A stretch of DNA of 18,787 bases from Clostridia bacterium (GTDB lineage: Bacteria; Bacillota_A; Clostridia; Oscillospirales; Acutalibacteraceae): the NCBI GenBank assembly GCA_024699005.1, contig JAILQN010000109.1, positions 1-18,787 on the forward strand, in the 5' to 3' direction. The position numbers and the translations under genes are program-made. How positions within the stretch are numbered: position 1 is the first letter of the stretch; each line of letters starts with the position of its first letter. Below the pieces are notes generated by a model, which had not been told where the DNA came from, made no database searches, and was given only the letters and a program-made list of their open reading frames with translations. Below, in pieces: positions 1 to 7,858 of this stretch.

Positions 1-63
1 CATACATCTTGCCGGCTCTTTTTCCGGCATCTATCACAAAAATGCTCGTTAATACACAAAGTA

Positions 64-825
64 TTGCCTGCGCTTTTTGTTTCAGCTGCCGAAAAAATAT
101 CTCGGCAATCTGCATACACCGAATTAATCAGCACTTACTTAATAGAAAACAGTACGGTCCTTAAAAATCTGCTTGGCATAACCGATGAAAAGGAACTTGA
201 TTCAGCTGAAGCCGAGTTGTCCCGCGCTAACATGATGCTGCTGTATGAAAAAGGATTTGACGATTTTTCATCCGGCGGTTTTTGTTTTATTCATAAATAT
301 CTGTTCGGCGATGTCTATGAATGGGCAGGTGAATACAGAAAAATCAATATCATAAAACGTGAAGAACTGCTCGCAGGTCAAAGCGTTTGGTATTCCGATG
401 TTATGAATATCGGCAGGGATTTGGATAAAGCTTTCAAAGAAATAGGCAAGGTTGGTTGGGTTGATATATCAAAAGAGGAATTTGTAAAGCAGATATCAAG
501 GTTGTTTCCCAGACTATGGCAGGTTCACCCTTTCAGGGAAGGTAACACAAGAACGACCGTTATACTGATGACTTTTTTTATTGAGCATTTCGGTTACTAT
601 TTTGATCAGACTTTGATGGCTGAAAGTGCCGGATATGTGCGAAACTCATTTGTGCTGGCAAGTCTCGGTGAGTATTCCGAATTCGAACACCTTGAGAAGA
701 TATTGCAGGACGCTATTTGTACGGAGCCTATAGATTACGAAAACGGCACAATGAAAAGTGAAGAAAAGAGTACAAAATATAAGTCGGATAACTACACTCC
801 GACCAAACATGAATATATAGGCTGA
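64..825 (+). CDS. Fic-domain protein (putative AMPylase/nucleotidyl transferase)
   Basis: Fic/Doc-family enzyme, a family that usually transfers AMP or another phosphate-containing group onto target proteins. The Fic core motif HPFREGNTRTT begins at His155, counted from the TTG at 64, and matches HxFx(D/E)GN(G)R. The third Gly of the canonical motif is Thr, and the second Arg (GNGRxxR) is replaced by Val. Upstream, VLKNLLGITDEKEL and the YLFGDVYEWAGEYRKINI stretch are typical of the Fic domain. The start is uncertain. TTG at 64 has no visible ribosome binding site, there is no in-frame ATG before the domain, and the frame stays open to base 1, so the gene may begin outside the window or have lost its start. 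A hairpin terminator follows at 850-883. No antitoxin-like partner is visible. The family is clear; the activity and target are unknown. Confidence 0.85.
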   Translation: MPALFVSAAEKISRQSAYTELISTYLIENSTVLKNLLGITDEKELDSAEAELSRANMMLLYEKGFDDFSSGGFCFIHKYLFGDVYEWAGEYRKINIIKREELLAGQSVWYSDVMNIGRDLDKAFKEIGKVGWVDISKEEFVKQISRLFPRLWQVHPFREGNTRTTVILMTFFIEHFGYYFDQTLMAESAGYVRNSFVLASLGEYSEFEHLEKILQDAICTEPIDYENGTMKSEEKSTKYKSDNYTPTKHEYIG

Positions 826-849
826 TCTTTTTTGTGGGCGAATCATGAA

Positions 850-883
850 AAAACGTCGTGTCCAAAATCGGACGCGGCGTTTT
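850..883. terminator. Intrinsic terminator, probably bidirectional
   Basis: A 14-bp stem (two G-T wobbles) pairs AAAACGTCGTGTCC with GGACGCGGCGTTTT around the 6-nt loop AAAATC. It is flanked by an A-run on the left and a T-run on the right, so it could end transcription of the Fic gene on the plus strand and of the minus-strand cluster that ends at 918. Confidence 0.75.
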
Positions 884-917
884 ATTGAATACATTTACTG
901 CAAATATCAACTATCTG

Positions 918-1494
918 CTAACAACAGGGATCCTGTCTTTGAACATGCGGGATATCCGTTGCCGTTTCGATCATGACGATAAGATCCTTCAGGCGCGCGT
1001 TTGACGGGGCGGGATCATGTATATATTCCGACATGATTTCATTTATGACGGACAAACAGTCGACGGGTATAACATACACGTGCGGTATGCCGGCTCTGAT
1101 CTCTGCCGCCGCTTCATCGTCAAAAGAACCGTTTACCTGCGGCATGTGATCGATAAATGACGGCCTGTTCCGTCTTATGAAGTCGTCGTCTTCCAGCGCA
1201 AAAAAGAAATCCTCTTTCCCGGGCTTTGCCCCCCCGTCTTTCCGTATTGAACAGGTATTCCCCGGAAAACGGGGAATCATCCCAAATATGAAGAAATATC
1301 CTGCTTTTGTCCGACGGATTAAGCAACTTCTTTGTGTACCATCCTTCGCAGGACGCGCTGTCGCAATTCAGTTGATTTTTCAGAGCAGCGATCTCATGTC
1401 TGTGCCGGCAGGTGTTGTCGATTATGCGTAATACCGGAGGTTCCTTGATCGTCTTATCCGGCAGGTGAGGGAAAAATCTTTTCAGCGATATCAT
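918..1494 (-). pseudogene. Hypothetical protein, frameshifted at a G7 tract
   Basis: Two overlapping minus-strand frames join into one plausible protein. The first starts at ATG 1494, preceded by GAAGGTG as a ribosome binding site, and reads cleanly to about SGEYLFNTERRG. The second continues from AKPGKEDFFFALEDDDF to the TAG at 918. The junction is a run of seven G on the minus strand (plus-strand C7 at about 1229-1235). With six G the two frames fuse into one ORF of 191 residues, and the arithmetic works exactly (577 nt minus 1 is 192 codons). The shift could be a sequencing error, a real inactivating insertion or a phase-variable tract. I do not recognise the family. The protein is acidic toward its C-terminus and has no signal peptide or membrane segment. 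Confidence 0.55.
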
Positions 1495-1543
1495 GATGCA
1501 CCTTCAGAATCATAAGCTTTCATTCGCGTGAGTGGCTGGCTTC

Positions 1544-2545
1544 TCAGTCCGGGATTACAGTCGGCTGGATCCTGCCAAGAGCTTCTATGAAGGGGTTGCC
1601 GGAAGCATTGTACCATTCGTCGTAGTCGATCGCGACGTTATTGCCCTGATAAAACGTTACGTGGTTGTACAGATTGCAGATCTCGCTTATCCGGTCATCG
1701 GGATATTCGAGCATTATATCATAAATATATCTTACAAATGAATCCCAGTTTTCCTTGATCCAGCTGTCGGTATTCATTTGTGCATATTCGGATTCTGTTA
1801 CCGTATCATCGCTGCTGTAAAGAAGAGACGCCTGCGGGTATGTGTTCGTCAGATATGTCTTATTCAGATATTCCGAAATCGTTTTATGATATCCTTCTGT
1901 TTTGCATTCCCACTGGATCCTGTACTGAAGGCGATTCAACATGGTAAGACCGACTGCTTCGCACAGCGGTTCTTCATTGTAAGGCGAAAATAAAATATTT
2001 GTTTTATCTGCCGCTTTGCACCAGATAAAGAAGTGGGTCAGCTCATGTCCGAGTTCATAAATATATCGGGGGATCAGAACCGGAAAGTCGGTTTCATTCA
2101 GCTCATCCAGATGGATGCGGAATCCGTCCCGGAAATAATTTGTATTATTGTTTTTATCTTCATCTCCGAAATCGATCAGAAGAATATTATCCGCAAGCGG
2201 GTCATATCCCAAAAGATCTTTCATTTCCTCATATACGGTATCCAGTATATCGGAAATGCCGAGATCGTTTTCATAATATTCGTTCACTCCGGATACGGTA
2301 GTCCAATAGAGATTATCCCTGACTTTCACAATATTCTCAGCGGGTTCCCCGTACTCGATAACGGATATCCCGTCAATCAGGACGTTTTCATTTTGCGCAG
2401 CACAGACCGTCTCTTCGTTTCCGGCGGCGGTTGTTTCGTCATTATGCGGCGTTTCTGTGGCAGTCGGCGTGGTTATTGTGCCGCAGGCGGTCAGCTGCAG
2501 AATGATGATCGTGAAAACTGCGATAATTACGCAGGTTTTTTTCAT
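1544..2545 (-). CDS. Lipoprotein with HExxH zinc-metallopeptidase motif
   Basis: A 333-residue exported lipoprotein. The N-terminus MKK is followed by a hydrophobic segment and a lipobox LTAC with the lipidated Cys at residue 21, then a Thr/Glu-rich linker (about 22-50). The motif HELTH at 167-171 is a zinc-binding HExxH. It is followed about 20 residues later by NEEPLCE (Glu191/192/196), which could supply a third, gluzincin-type ligand. The likely role is a membrane-tethered extracellular zinc peptidase. I cannot place it in a named MEROPS family, and the substrate is unknown. The start ATG at 2545 has a GGAA-containing purine stretch upstream. It lies downstream of the P-loop kinase gene with a 175-bp gap, in which I found no convincing promoter. 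It looks richer in A+T than the carbohydrate-enzyme genes. Confidence 0.7.
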   Translation of the reverse strand: MKKTCVIIAVFTIIILQLTACGTITTPTATETPHNDETTAAGNEETVCAAQNENVLIDGISVIEYGEPAENIVKVRDNLYWTTVSGVNEYYENDLGISDILDTVYEEMKDLLGYDPLADNILLIDFGDEDKNNNTNYFRDGFRIHLDELNETDFPVLIPRYIYELGHELTHFFIWCKAADKTNILFSPYNEEPLCEAVGLTMLNRLQYRIQWECKTEGYHKTISEYLNKTYLTNTYPQASLLYSSDDTVTESEYAQMNTDSWIKENWDSFVRYIYDIMLEYPDDRISEICNLYNHVTFYQGNNVAIDYDEWYNASGNPFIEALGRIQPTVIPD

Positions 2546-2720
2546 GATATATTATTTCCGTTCCTGTCGTAATGATTAATACTCAGTCTGCATTATCTGA
2601 ATATCGCGATAATTCCGGAACCGCCTCAGGTGTTGATCCCGACTGATACGGTCTGTCCGGATAATCGGATGATCCGCTTTATGGGAGATCGTTATTCCGC
2701 TGAATCCGGCGCATCCGCTG

Positions 2721-3422
2721 TCATACGTCCCCCATAAACGGCTTTTTGTTTATATCGATATCGTATCTGCCGTTGTCTTCGATGCCGAGATAACCCTTGA
2801 GTTCCTCAAAAGACTCCCCGGAATGCATGCCGTCGAATACGAAAAAGTGATCGGCGCTGATGAGCCCTGCGTCTTCCGGAACGGTAAGATTCTGTCCGTC
2901 CAGAAACTTATCCATATTCTCATAGACCTTGGGAGTCCGGATCGCCGCTTCGGGGTCTCTTTCTTTGCGTCGGTTAAGGCGATTTTTTGCTTCTTCCCTG
3001 CCGATGCTGATAAACACGACCATCAGTTCTCCTCCGCGGGCGTGGATCTCATCGCGCAGCTTGCCCAGGGTTTCACTTTGTTTGCCGCTGAATTCTTCGC
3101 AGATCTCTCCGGTGTAAGGTGTGTTGACGATAACGCAGTCGTTGAATACAAAACCGCGCAGAGCCATTATCTGTGTAACTGTGTACTCGACGTCGCGCAC
3201 ATGATCGCGGAAGAATTTTCCCTGACGGTCATAAAGATCCTTGTAAGCCAGATCGAACATTTTCCTGGCCATCGGTCCAAGATCGTCTTTGTCGATATAA
3301 AAGCAGTTTTTTATGATACTCGCGAGATTGAGCGCAAGGGTCGTCTTGCCGGAGGCTATGCCGCCTGCGATGATGATGTAAAGCTTTTTGCCGATAAGTC
3401 TGCTGTTGTTCGTGTTTTCCAT
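2721..3422 (-). CDS. P-loop kinase-like ATPase (AAA_33/zeta-toxin-like)
   Basis: A 233-residue cytoplasmic P-loop protein. The Walker A motif is GGIASGKTT, with Gly20, Gly25, Lys26 and Thr27. It is followed by FYIDKDDLGP, which resembles the substrate-binding DxD region of small-molecule or zeta-toxin-type kinases. RLNRRKERD (about residues 148-156) has the look of an Arg-rich lid. FISIGREEAKNRLNRR and DHFFVFDG fit the usual C-terminal core strands. Function is inferred only as phosphorylation of a small molecule, nucleotide or peptidoglycan precursor. No cognate antitoxin is seen, so a zeta-toxin role is not supported. The start ATG has AAAGGGAA just upstream. The gene lies about 70 bp downstream of the M23 peptidase gene, probably co-transcribed, with a heptamer array in the gap. 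Confidence 0.7.
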   Translation of the reverse strand: MENTNNSRLIGKKLYIIIAGGIASGKTTLALNLASIIKNCFYIDKDDLGPMARKMFDLAYKDLYDRQGKFFRDHVRDVEYTVTQIMALRGFVFNDCVIVNTPYTGEICEEFSGKQSETLGKLRDEIHARGGELMVVFISIGREEAKNRLNRRKERDPEAAIRTPKVYENMDKFLDGQNLTVPEDAGLISADHFFVFDGMHSGESFEELKGYLGIEDNGRYDIDINKKPFMGDV

Positions 3423-3466
3423 ACGTTTCCCTTTCGTATGTATATATTAATCTGAGCGGTATTGCC

Positions 3467-3497
3467 CTGAAAACTGATGCGTTCTGAGCGCTGACTA
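3467..3497 (-). repeat. Heptamer array containing the M23 gene stop codon
   Basis: Read on the minus strand, the units are TAGTCAG, CGCTCAG, AACGCATCAG (3 nt longer) and TTTTCAG. The first unit contains the TAG stop codon of the M23 peptidase gene (3495-3497). The pattern is NNNTCAG with period 7. Confidence 0.6.
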
Positions 3498-5300
3498 CGC
3501 GATAGTGATCCCGTTTACCGGATCGTATACGTACGGCAGGGGGTTGACCCTGGTGCCGTCCACCCAGACCTCGAAGTGCAGGTGATAGCCGGTGGAATTG
3601 CCCGTGGTGCCTATCGAGGAGAGCTGCGTGCCGGCTGTTACGTATTGCCCCTCGACTACTCTGAAAGAGCCCTCCAGAGCGTGGGCGTAACCGGTGACGA
3701 TGCCGCCGCCGTGGTCCACGCGGACGTAATAGCCCCAGGACCAGTGATAGGTGACGAGCGAAACGACGCCGTCCGCCGCGGCGACGATCCTGCGTCCGCG
3801 GCTCGAGCCCTCGTCCGAGGAGATGATGTCGATACCCTTGTGCGAGTCGGAAAAGCCCTGCGACAGATAGAAACAGTTGTCGGGAGCGGGCCATACGAAG
3901 CCGCCGCCCTGGGATTTATAGAGCCTTGGTGAAATGGAGTAAAGCGATGAGGAGTCAAGATATGAATAAGCGGACATGCCGCCGGCTGCCTGGGCGTAGC
4001 TCCTTGTGTTCGTGCCGACTCGGATAAGGGCGTTCGCCGGAGCGCGGACGTTCAGACGGACAGCCTCGCTCTTCTGATCGGTCAGCACGCCGTCTATATA
4101 CGTGTCGGTGTAGGAGATGGCGTCGCGGCCCTCTGCGCCCTGTACGATAACGCTGACGAATCCGATAGCGAGGTCGGGATCGGAGCGGCGCAGTGTTTCG
4201 AAGGGGATGCTCTCTTCTTCGATATAAGTGACGGTTGCACGGATGCTCAGATTCGGTTTGGCGGGAACGACGACAAGTCTGGTCCCTGCTTCCGGCTCGC
4301 TGACTTCCGTCCCGGGATTAAGGCTTCTGAGCCGGTTTTCGGAAAGTCCGTTCGCCCGCAGTATCGACTGCAGGGTGTCGCCGGTCTTTACGGTATAGTA
4401 TTCCGCCGGAGCGCGATAGCCCTTCATATAGGAACGCAGCCACTGAGCGTCTTTTATTAAGCTGCCTGCCGGGTACAGACCGGGGGTGGTTTTTATGTCG
4501 TCGACAAACTCAACTACGGTGTCCTCGCCGTCAAAGCCGTGGATGTCCGCGTAGTCGGACAGGACCTCCGATCTGACCCGATCAAACGTATCCTCATCCG
4601 TCAGCGCGCAGAGAAAGACGTCGTTCACAAAAACGCCGCATGCGTTTACGGTATTTTCGCCGCAGACAAGGCGTATTATGCTGTCGGTTATCTCGCTTTG
4701 CGGGGTGAATCCGGTGCGCCTGACGGGTATCACCGTGTATTCCGCCCGGGATATCACGTCGGCCTCCGCGCTGTCGCCCAGTCTTGCTTCCGCAGTCCCT
4801 GCGGCGGACAGGAAGTATGCTTCATCAGGGACGTCGGCTATGCGCTCGTCGTCCAGCCAGACCCGTACGCCGAGCCTGTAAGAGGACGCGAAAACGCACA
4901 AAACGATAACCGCCGCCGCGCTGAGTGCGGGAGCGACTATGTTGAATACCGATTTGCCGTGTTCGCGGTAGACCGTCATCGCGTGTCTGACGTATCGGAA
5001 GAAGACGACCAGACCCGCTGTCCGGCTCTCGCGACGCTCCTTTTGTATCTCTGCGTTCGCCCTTCTGAGACGATCTATCAGCCTGCGCCAGCCGCCGATA
5101 TACCGCAGAGCCGAGAGCTTCAGGATCGAACATGCTCCCGATACCCCCCGCGCAGTCGCCTTGAAAATGAATATTATTCCTCTTATCAGCGTTCCGAGAG
5201 TTATACGGTACAAAAACCCGACCGCCCGGCAAAACGATTCGCCGAGCGAATAGACCGCGCCGATGGGTCCGCGTGGTGGACCGGAGGTTTTGTTTGTCAT
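3495..5300 (-). CDS. Membrane-anchored LysM-G5-M23 peptidoglycan peptidase
   Basis: A 601-residue cell-wall hydrolase from ATG 5300. An N-terminal region of about 110 residues has several short hydrophobic stretches, followed by a clear membrane helix (about 120-140). The remainder should lie outside. The domains are LysM (YYTVKTGDTL, about 301-345, peptidoglycan binding), G5 (about 352-430, ending ALIRVGT) and an M23 endopeptidase (about 470-600). The M23 zinc-site residues are visible as HKGID (His487, Asp491) and HLHFE (His573, His575), as in lysostaphin-type enzymes that cut peptide cross-bridges. An in-frame TTG at 5354 extends the ORF, but that extension (FLTSYFILLTS) is encoded by a heptamer array, so I chose ATG 5300 even though its ribosome binding site is poor. 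It probably acts in wall remodelling or sporulation. Its place among sugar-enzyme genes may be coincidental. Confidence 0.88.
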   Translation of the reverse strand: MTNKTSGPPRGPIGAVYSLGESFCRAVGFLYRITLGTLIRGIIFIFKATARGVSGACSILKLSALRYIGGWRRLIDRLRRANAEIQKERRESRTAGLVVFFRYVRHAMTVYREHGKSVFNIVAPALSAAAVIVLCVFASSYRLGVRVWLDDERIADVPDEAYFLSAAGTAEARLGDSAEADVISRAEYTVIPVRRTGFTPQSEITDSIIRLVCGENTVNACGVFVNDVFLCALTDEDTFDRVRSEVLSDYADIHGFDGEDTVVEFVDDIKTTPGLYPAGSLIKDAQWLRSYMKGYRAPAEYYTVKTGDTLQSILRANGLSENRLRSLNPGTEVSEPEAGTRLVVVPAKPNLSIRATVTYIEEESIPFETLRRSDPDLAIGFVSVIVQGAEGRDAISYTDTYIDGVLTDQKSEAVRLNVRAPANALIRVGTNTRSYAQAAGGMSAYSYLDSSSLYSISPRLYKSQGGGFVWPAPDNCFYLSQGFSDSHKGIDIISSDEGSSRGRRIVAAADGVVSLVTYHWSWGYYVRVDHGGGIVTGYAHALEGSFRVVEGQYVTAGTQLSSIGTTGNSTGYHLHFEVWVDGTRVNPLPYVYDPVNGITIA

Positions 5301-5321
5301 GGTTTTTCGGGGAAACGGGGA

Positions 5322-5349
5322 TGTAAGAAGTATGAAGTATGAAGTTAAA
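5322..5349. repeat. Heptamer array upstream of the M23 gene
   Basis: Four 7-nt units on the plus strand: TGTAAGA, AGTATGA, AGTATGA, AGTTAAA. They lie 22 bp upstream of the M23 start codon. Translated on the minus strand they give the 7-residue-periodic peptide TSYFILLTS, a false N-terminal extension. Confidence 0.6.
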
Positions 5350-5422
5350 AACAAGAAATAATAAGCAGGAAAGTAAAATCACCTGTTTTTATATTCTACA
5401 TTATTACATTGCGGCTGTCAAA

Positions 5423-6283
5423 TCATATCTCAAGAACTTCTCCGGGCTTTACGCAACGGAGATCCCTTTCCGTTTCAAAATACAGCTCCCACAGAGTGGG
5501 ATTGTAAACGCGCGTCCCGTCCGCGCTGAAGATCAGCGAACGGAAAGCGTTTATATAATCGTAAATATCGATGTTCGTTGCGTACCAGGTGTCTTCTTTT
5601 CCGCCGAGTATGCCGCAGAGATTCTCTATATGGTCCCAGTTGTCGTGCATGTCGAATTCGTAGCTGTGTCCCCAGAGGTAAAACAGACGCGGATAGCGGT
5701 TGTCCATGTACTCCTGATCGACGTTCAGAGCGGTAAATTCGTTCGCCCAGTCAAGCGCTTTCGGGTTGTTGTGGTGCGCCGTGGGGATCCAGCGGTACCA
5801 GTCGTCCGGCGGAAGAAAGCCGTTATTGTCTTCGGCCAGCGAACGGGCGTAAACGATGCCGATATCATGAAGATATCGCCGCACGGTCCCGTAATCCGAG
5901 CCGCCGGTGAAACGGCGTATCCCGCCATTGGGATACGCCATGCCGCGGATGATCACGCCGAGGTTCTGCTCCAGCTGCAGGCGGCAGTTGAGCGCGTCGC
6001 GAAGCCCGACCAGCGTGCGGGAAGAACCAGGGGCTATATGGTGTTCCCCGTGGACCGCGACTTCATGGCCTTTGTCCAGGATGTTCTCTTTGATTTCGGC
6101 GTACGTCAGTTTATCGCCGCCCGGTGTTTCCGCGACCAATCCGCTGTTGATGTTGAATGTGCATCTGATCCCGTATTTTTCCGTCAGACCGGAAAGACGC
6201 AGATCCTGCCTGACGCCGTCGTCGTAGCTGAACGTGACGGCTTTCGTTTTCCCGCCGGGATAACGCATGTGGGTGTAGTCCAT
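5423..6283 (-). CDS. Polysaccharide deacetylase-like (NodB/CE4-like) protein
   Basis: A 286-residue protein from ATG 6283. NodB-type motif 1 appears as TFSYDDG (residues 17-23, Asp21/Asp22) and motif 2 as HGEHH (His78 and His82). These would supply the metal-binding Asp-His-His set of carbohydrate esterase family 4-like deacetylases. GMAYPNGG and FYLWGHSYEFD are further conserved-looking segments. The expected role is removal of acetyl groups from a sugar or glycan. No signal peptide is visible, so it may act in the cytoplasm on imported oligosaccharides. The start is odd. A heptamer array touches the ATG, leaving no ribosome binding site, so the alternative ATG at 6268 is possible, and a TTG start at 6319 would lie inside the repeat. 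It follows the GH39-like gene in the same direction. Confidence 0.82.
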   Translation of the reverse strand: MDYTHMRYPGGKTKAVTFSYDDGVRQDLRLSGLTEKYGIRCTFNINSGLVAETPGGDKLTYAEIKENILDKGHEVAVHGEHHIAPGSSRTLVGLRDALNCRLQLEQNLGVIIRGMAYPNGGIRRFTGGSDYGTVRRYLHDIGIVYARSLAEDNNGFLPPDDWYRWIPTAHHNNPKALDWANEFTALNVDQEYMDNRYPRLFYLWGHSYEFDMHDNWDHIENLCGILGGKEDTWYATNIDIYDYINAFRSLIFSADGTRVYNPTLWELYFETERDLRCVKPGEVLEI

Positions 6284-6367
6284 AGTTTCAAGTTCTGAGT
6301 TCTGAGTTCCAAGTTCCAAGTTCTGAGTTCCAAGTTCTAAGTTCTAAGTTCTGAGTTCTGAGTCCGG
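6284..6367. repeat. Twelve-unit AGTTCYR heptamer array
   Basis: Twelve consecutive units in unbroken 7-nt register on the plus strand. The consensus is AGTTC(T/C)(G/A); the first (AGTTTCA) and last (AGTCCGG) are degenerate. It abuts the start codon of the deacetylase gene (6281-6283). Confidence 0.85.
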
Positions 6368-6386
6368 GTTGACAGGGAAGAGTTTT

Positions 6387-6414
6387 CTGACCCCTGATCC
6401 CTGACCACTGAATC
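6387..6414. repeat. CTGANCC heptamer array overlapping the GH39 stop
   Basis: Four 7-nt units on the plus strand: CTGACCC, CTGATCC, CTGACCA, CTGAATC. The last overlaps the TGA stop codon of the GH39-like gene (6413-6415, minus strand). Confidence 0.7.
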
Positions 6415-7711
6415 AGCTCGCTTCCGCGAGAATTACCGTGTTCTTCGCGGCGACGGTAACGATTTCGTCGCAGGGGGCTTCCGCTATAAGGGAGAGATCA
6501 TGCCGTTCGTCAAGCAGATACAGCCGTACTTTTTCCGCTCCGGGGAACGTCAGCCGGATCTGTCTGTCCTCTTTTTCGTGATTGGAGACGAGCAGGGCGC
6601 GGCTATTTCCGTCAGTCGCGGCGGCGAACGCCAAACCTGTGTCGGCTTCCGTTTCGGCCTGCGTACCCAGAGCGAGGAGCCTGCCGAAGGCTTTCAGCGC
6701 ATAATAAGTGCGGGACGGAGTATCCGTATGCCTCAGGAACAGGCCGCCGTAAAGCTGATCCGGCTGCGCGTCGTAATAGCAGGCGACGTTCGTGTCGTCC
6801 GTCTGCTGCAGACGGCACATTACGTCGGCAACAAAGGACGCGCCGGGCATGCTCCGCATCGTTTCGAACATGTCGCTGCCCGACCAGTTCCACTCGTCCA
6901 GGATCGCTTCGGTCCCGGCAAAGCCCGCAGCGTCCAGCTTCTCCCGGCAGTACCGCGCATGGGCGAGCACTTCTTCGGGATCTGAGGAATATATATGCCA
7001 GGAGAAGAAATCAAGTGGAGATGCGGTCCCGGGCGCTTTGACGTAAGCAAGGAAATCGTCGAACCACCGCAGGAACGAGACAAGAAATTCGTTCGTGTCC
7101 TTACGGGTCGCGGCGTAGAACCCACAGGACGCGTAACCGCCCACTTTTATATCCGGGAACTCCCTTTTCAGCAGGTTGGCCGTTTCGCGGTAGAGTCCGA
7201 AAAACTCTGCCTGTGTACCCGTCCACATGGGAGGGTTCTCCGGTTCGTTCCATATCTCCCAGTATTCGATACCGTAATGAAAACCGTCAGCCCAGCCCTC
7301 GTTGTAGTGACGCACGATGTTTGCGCAGATCCGCGCCCATTTCGCGGCGTCCTCCGGCGGGCGCACGTGGGCCTTCAGATAGCCGTGGTCTATGGTCTCT
7401 CCCAGCCGGTAGAAGGGCTTGGCGCCGCATTCGTCTATGCATTTCAGGTATTCGTCGGTGAATGTGAAATCATAGGACTTCGGGTCGTTTTCATCCATAT
7501 CCCACAGGGGGAAGATATTGCGCACGTCCACGAATTTTCCGCCGCCGAGAGTCCCTTCAATATCGTGCAGGCGGCAGTAAGGGATATGCGCCTCCCCGAA
7601 AAGCTTTTTGGCGTCGTGCCGGAAATTATGCGTCACCGGCCCGCCGTTCACGCCGTTGAGCGGGCGGATCGGGCGGTTTCCCGGTGTGCGTCTGATGGTT
7701 ATGGTATCCAT
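6413..7711 (-). CDS. GH39-like glycoside hydrolase (putative beta-xylosidase-type)
   Basis: A 432-residue (beta/alpha)8-barrel glycosidase from ATG 7711. WEIWNEPEN puts the catalytic acid/base at Glu156, and ILDEWNW puts the nucleophile at Glu273. Both strand contexts and the roughly 117-residue spacing match clan GH-A, family 39-like enzymes. The C-terminus (about 350-432) looks like the small beta-sandwich common in GH39. No signal peptide is present, so the substrate is probably an imported oligosaccharide. The reading frame stays open upstream to 7933, but ATG 7711 is preceded by AAAGGAAAGTG and by a consensus promoter and 5' leader, and the domain starts there. GH39 activities include beta-xylosidase and alpha-iduronidase; which applies here is unknown. 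Confidence 0.87.
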   Translation of the reverse strand: MDTITIRRTPGNRPIRPLNGVNGGPVTHNFRHDAKKLFGEAHIPYCRLHDIEGTLGGGKFVDVRNIFPLWDMDENDPKSYDFTFTDEYLKCIDECGAKPFYRLGETIDHGYLKAHVRPPEDAAKWARICANIVRHYNEGWADGFHYGIEYWEIWNEPENPPMWTGTQAEFFGLYRETANLLKREFPDIKVGGYASCGFYAATRKDTNEFLVSFLRWFDDFLAYVKAPGTASPLDFFSWHIYSSDPEEVLAHARYCREKLDAAGFAGTEAILDEWNWSGSDMFETMRSMPGASFVADVMCRLQQTDDTNVACYYDAQPDQLYGGLFLRHTDTPSRTYYALKAFGRLLALGTQAETEADTGLAFAAATDGNSRALLVSNHEKEDRQIRLTFPGAEKVRLYLLDERHDLSLIAEAPCDEIVTVAAKNTVILAEAS

Positions 7712-7735
7712 TTGCTTCACTTTCCTTTTGAGTAT

Positions 7736-7757
7736 GGGCAACCTTATTCGGTTGCCC
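7736..7757. promoter_or_regulatory. Perfect inverted repeat in the GH39 leader (operator or hairpin)
   Basis: GGGCAACC, a 6-nt spacer TTATTC, then GGTTGCCC: an 8-bp perfect inverted repeat. It lies 24 bp upstream of the GH39 start codon and about 50-70 bp downstream of its promoter. It could be a repressor operator or an mRNA hairpin. Confidence 0.55.
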
Positions 7758-7807
7758 GACGTAACCTTCTTCCTGTGGGCGAGCACGCAGGACCGCCCCT
7801 GCTGAAA

Positions 7808-7836
7808 ATTATAGTGTGCGGAATATGTTTTGTCAA
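7808..7836 (-). promoter_or_regulatory. Consensus sigma-A promoter for the GH39 cluster
   Basis: On the minus strand, -35 TTGACA (7831-7836), a 17-bp spacer and -10 TATAAT (7808-7813) match the consensus exactly. Transcription should start near 7801, giving a leader of about 90 nt before ATG 7711. Confidence 0.85.
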
Positions 7837-7858
7837 TCGAGGTTTTTATAAAAAATGC

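Noticed and set aside
10..29. TGCCGG/CCGGCA hairpin before the Fic gene as a terminator
   Set aside because: The stem is only 6 bp, with the T-rich stretch in the loop rather than after it, and the Fic frame is open across it.
2546..2720. Promoter or RNA element upstream of the HExxH lipoprotein gene
   Set aside because: Only short palindromes such as TATCGCGATA are visible, with no credible -35/-10 pair or recognisable riboswitch.
4539..5342. Plus-strand ORF of 267 codons
   Set aside because: It is antisense to the M23 peptidase gene and its sequence has no protein-family character.
5301..5354. N-terminal extension of the M23 protein from TTG 5354
   Set aside because: The extension is the translation of a heptamer array and has no ribosome binding site.
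6284..6414. CRISPR array
   Set aside because: The units are only 7 nt with no spacers, and no cas genes are present.
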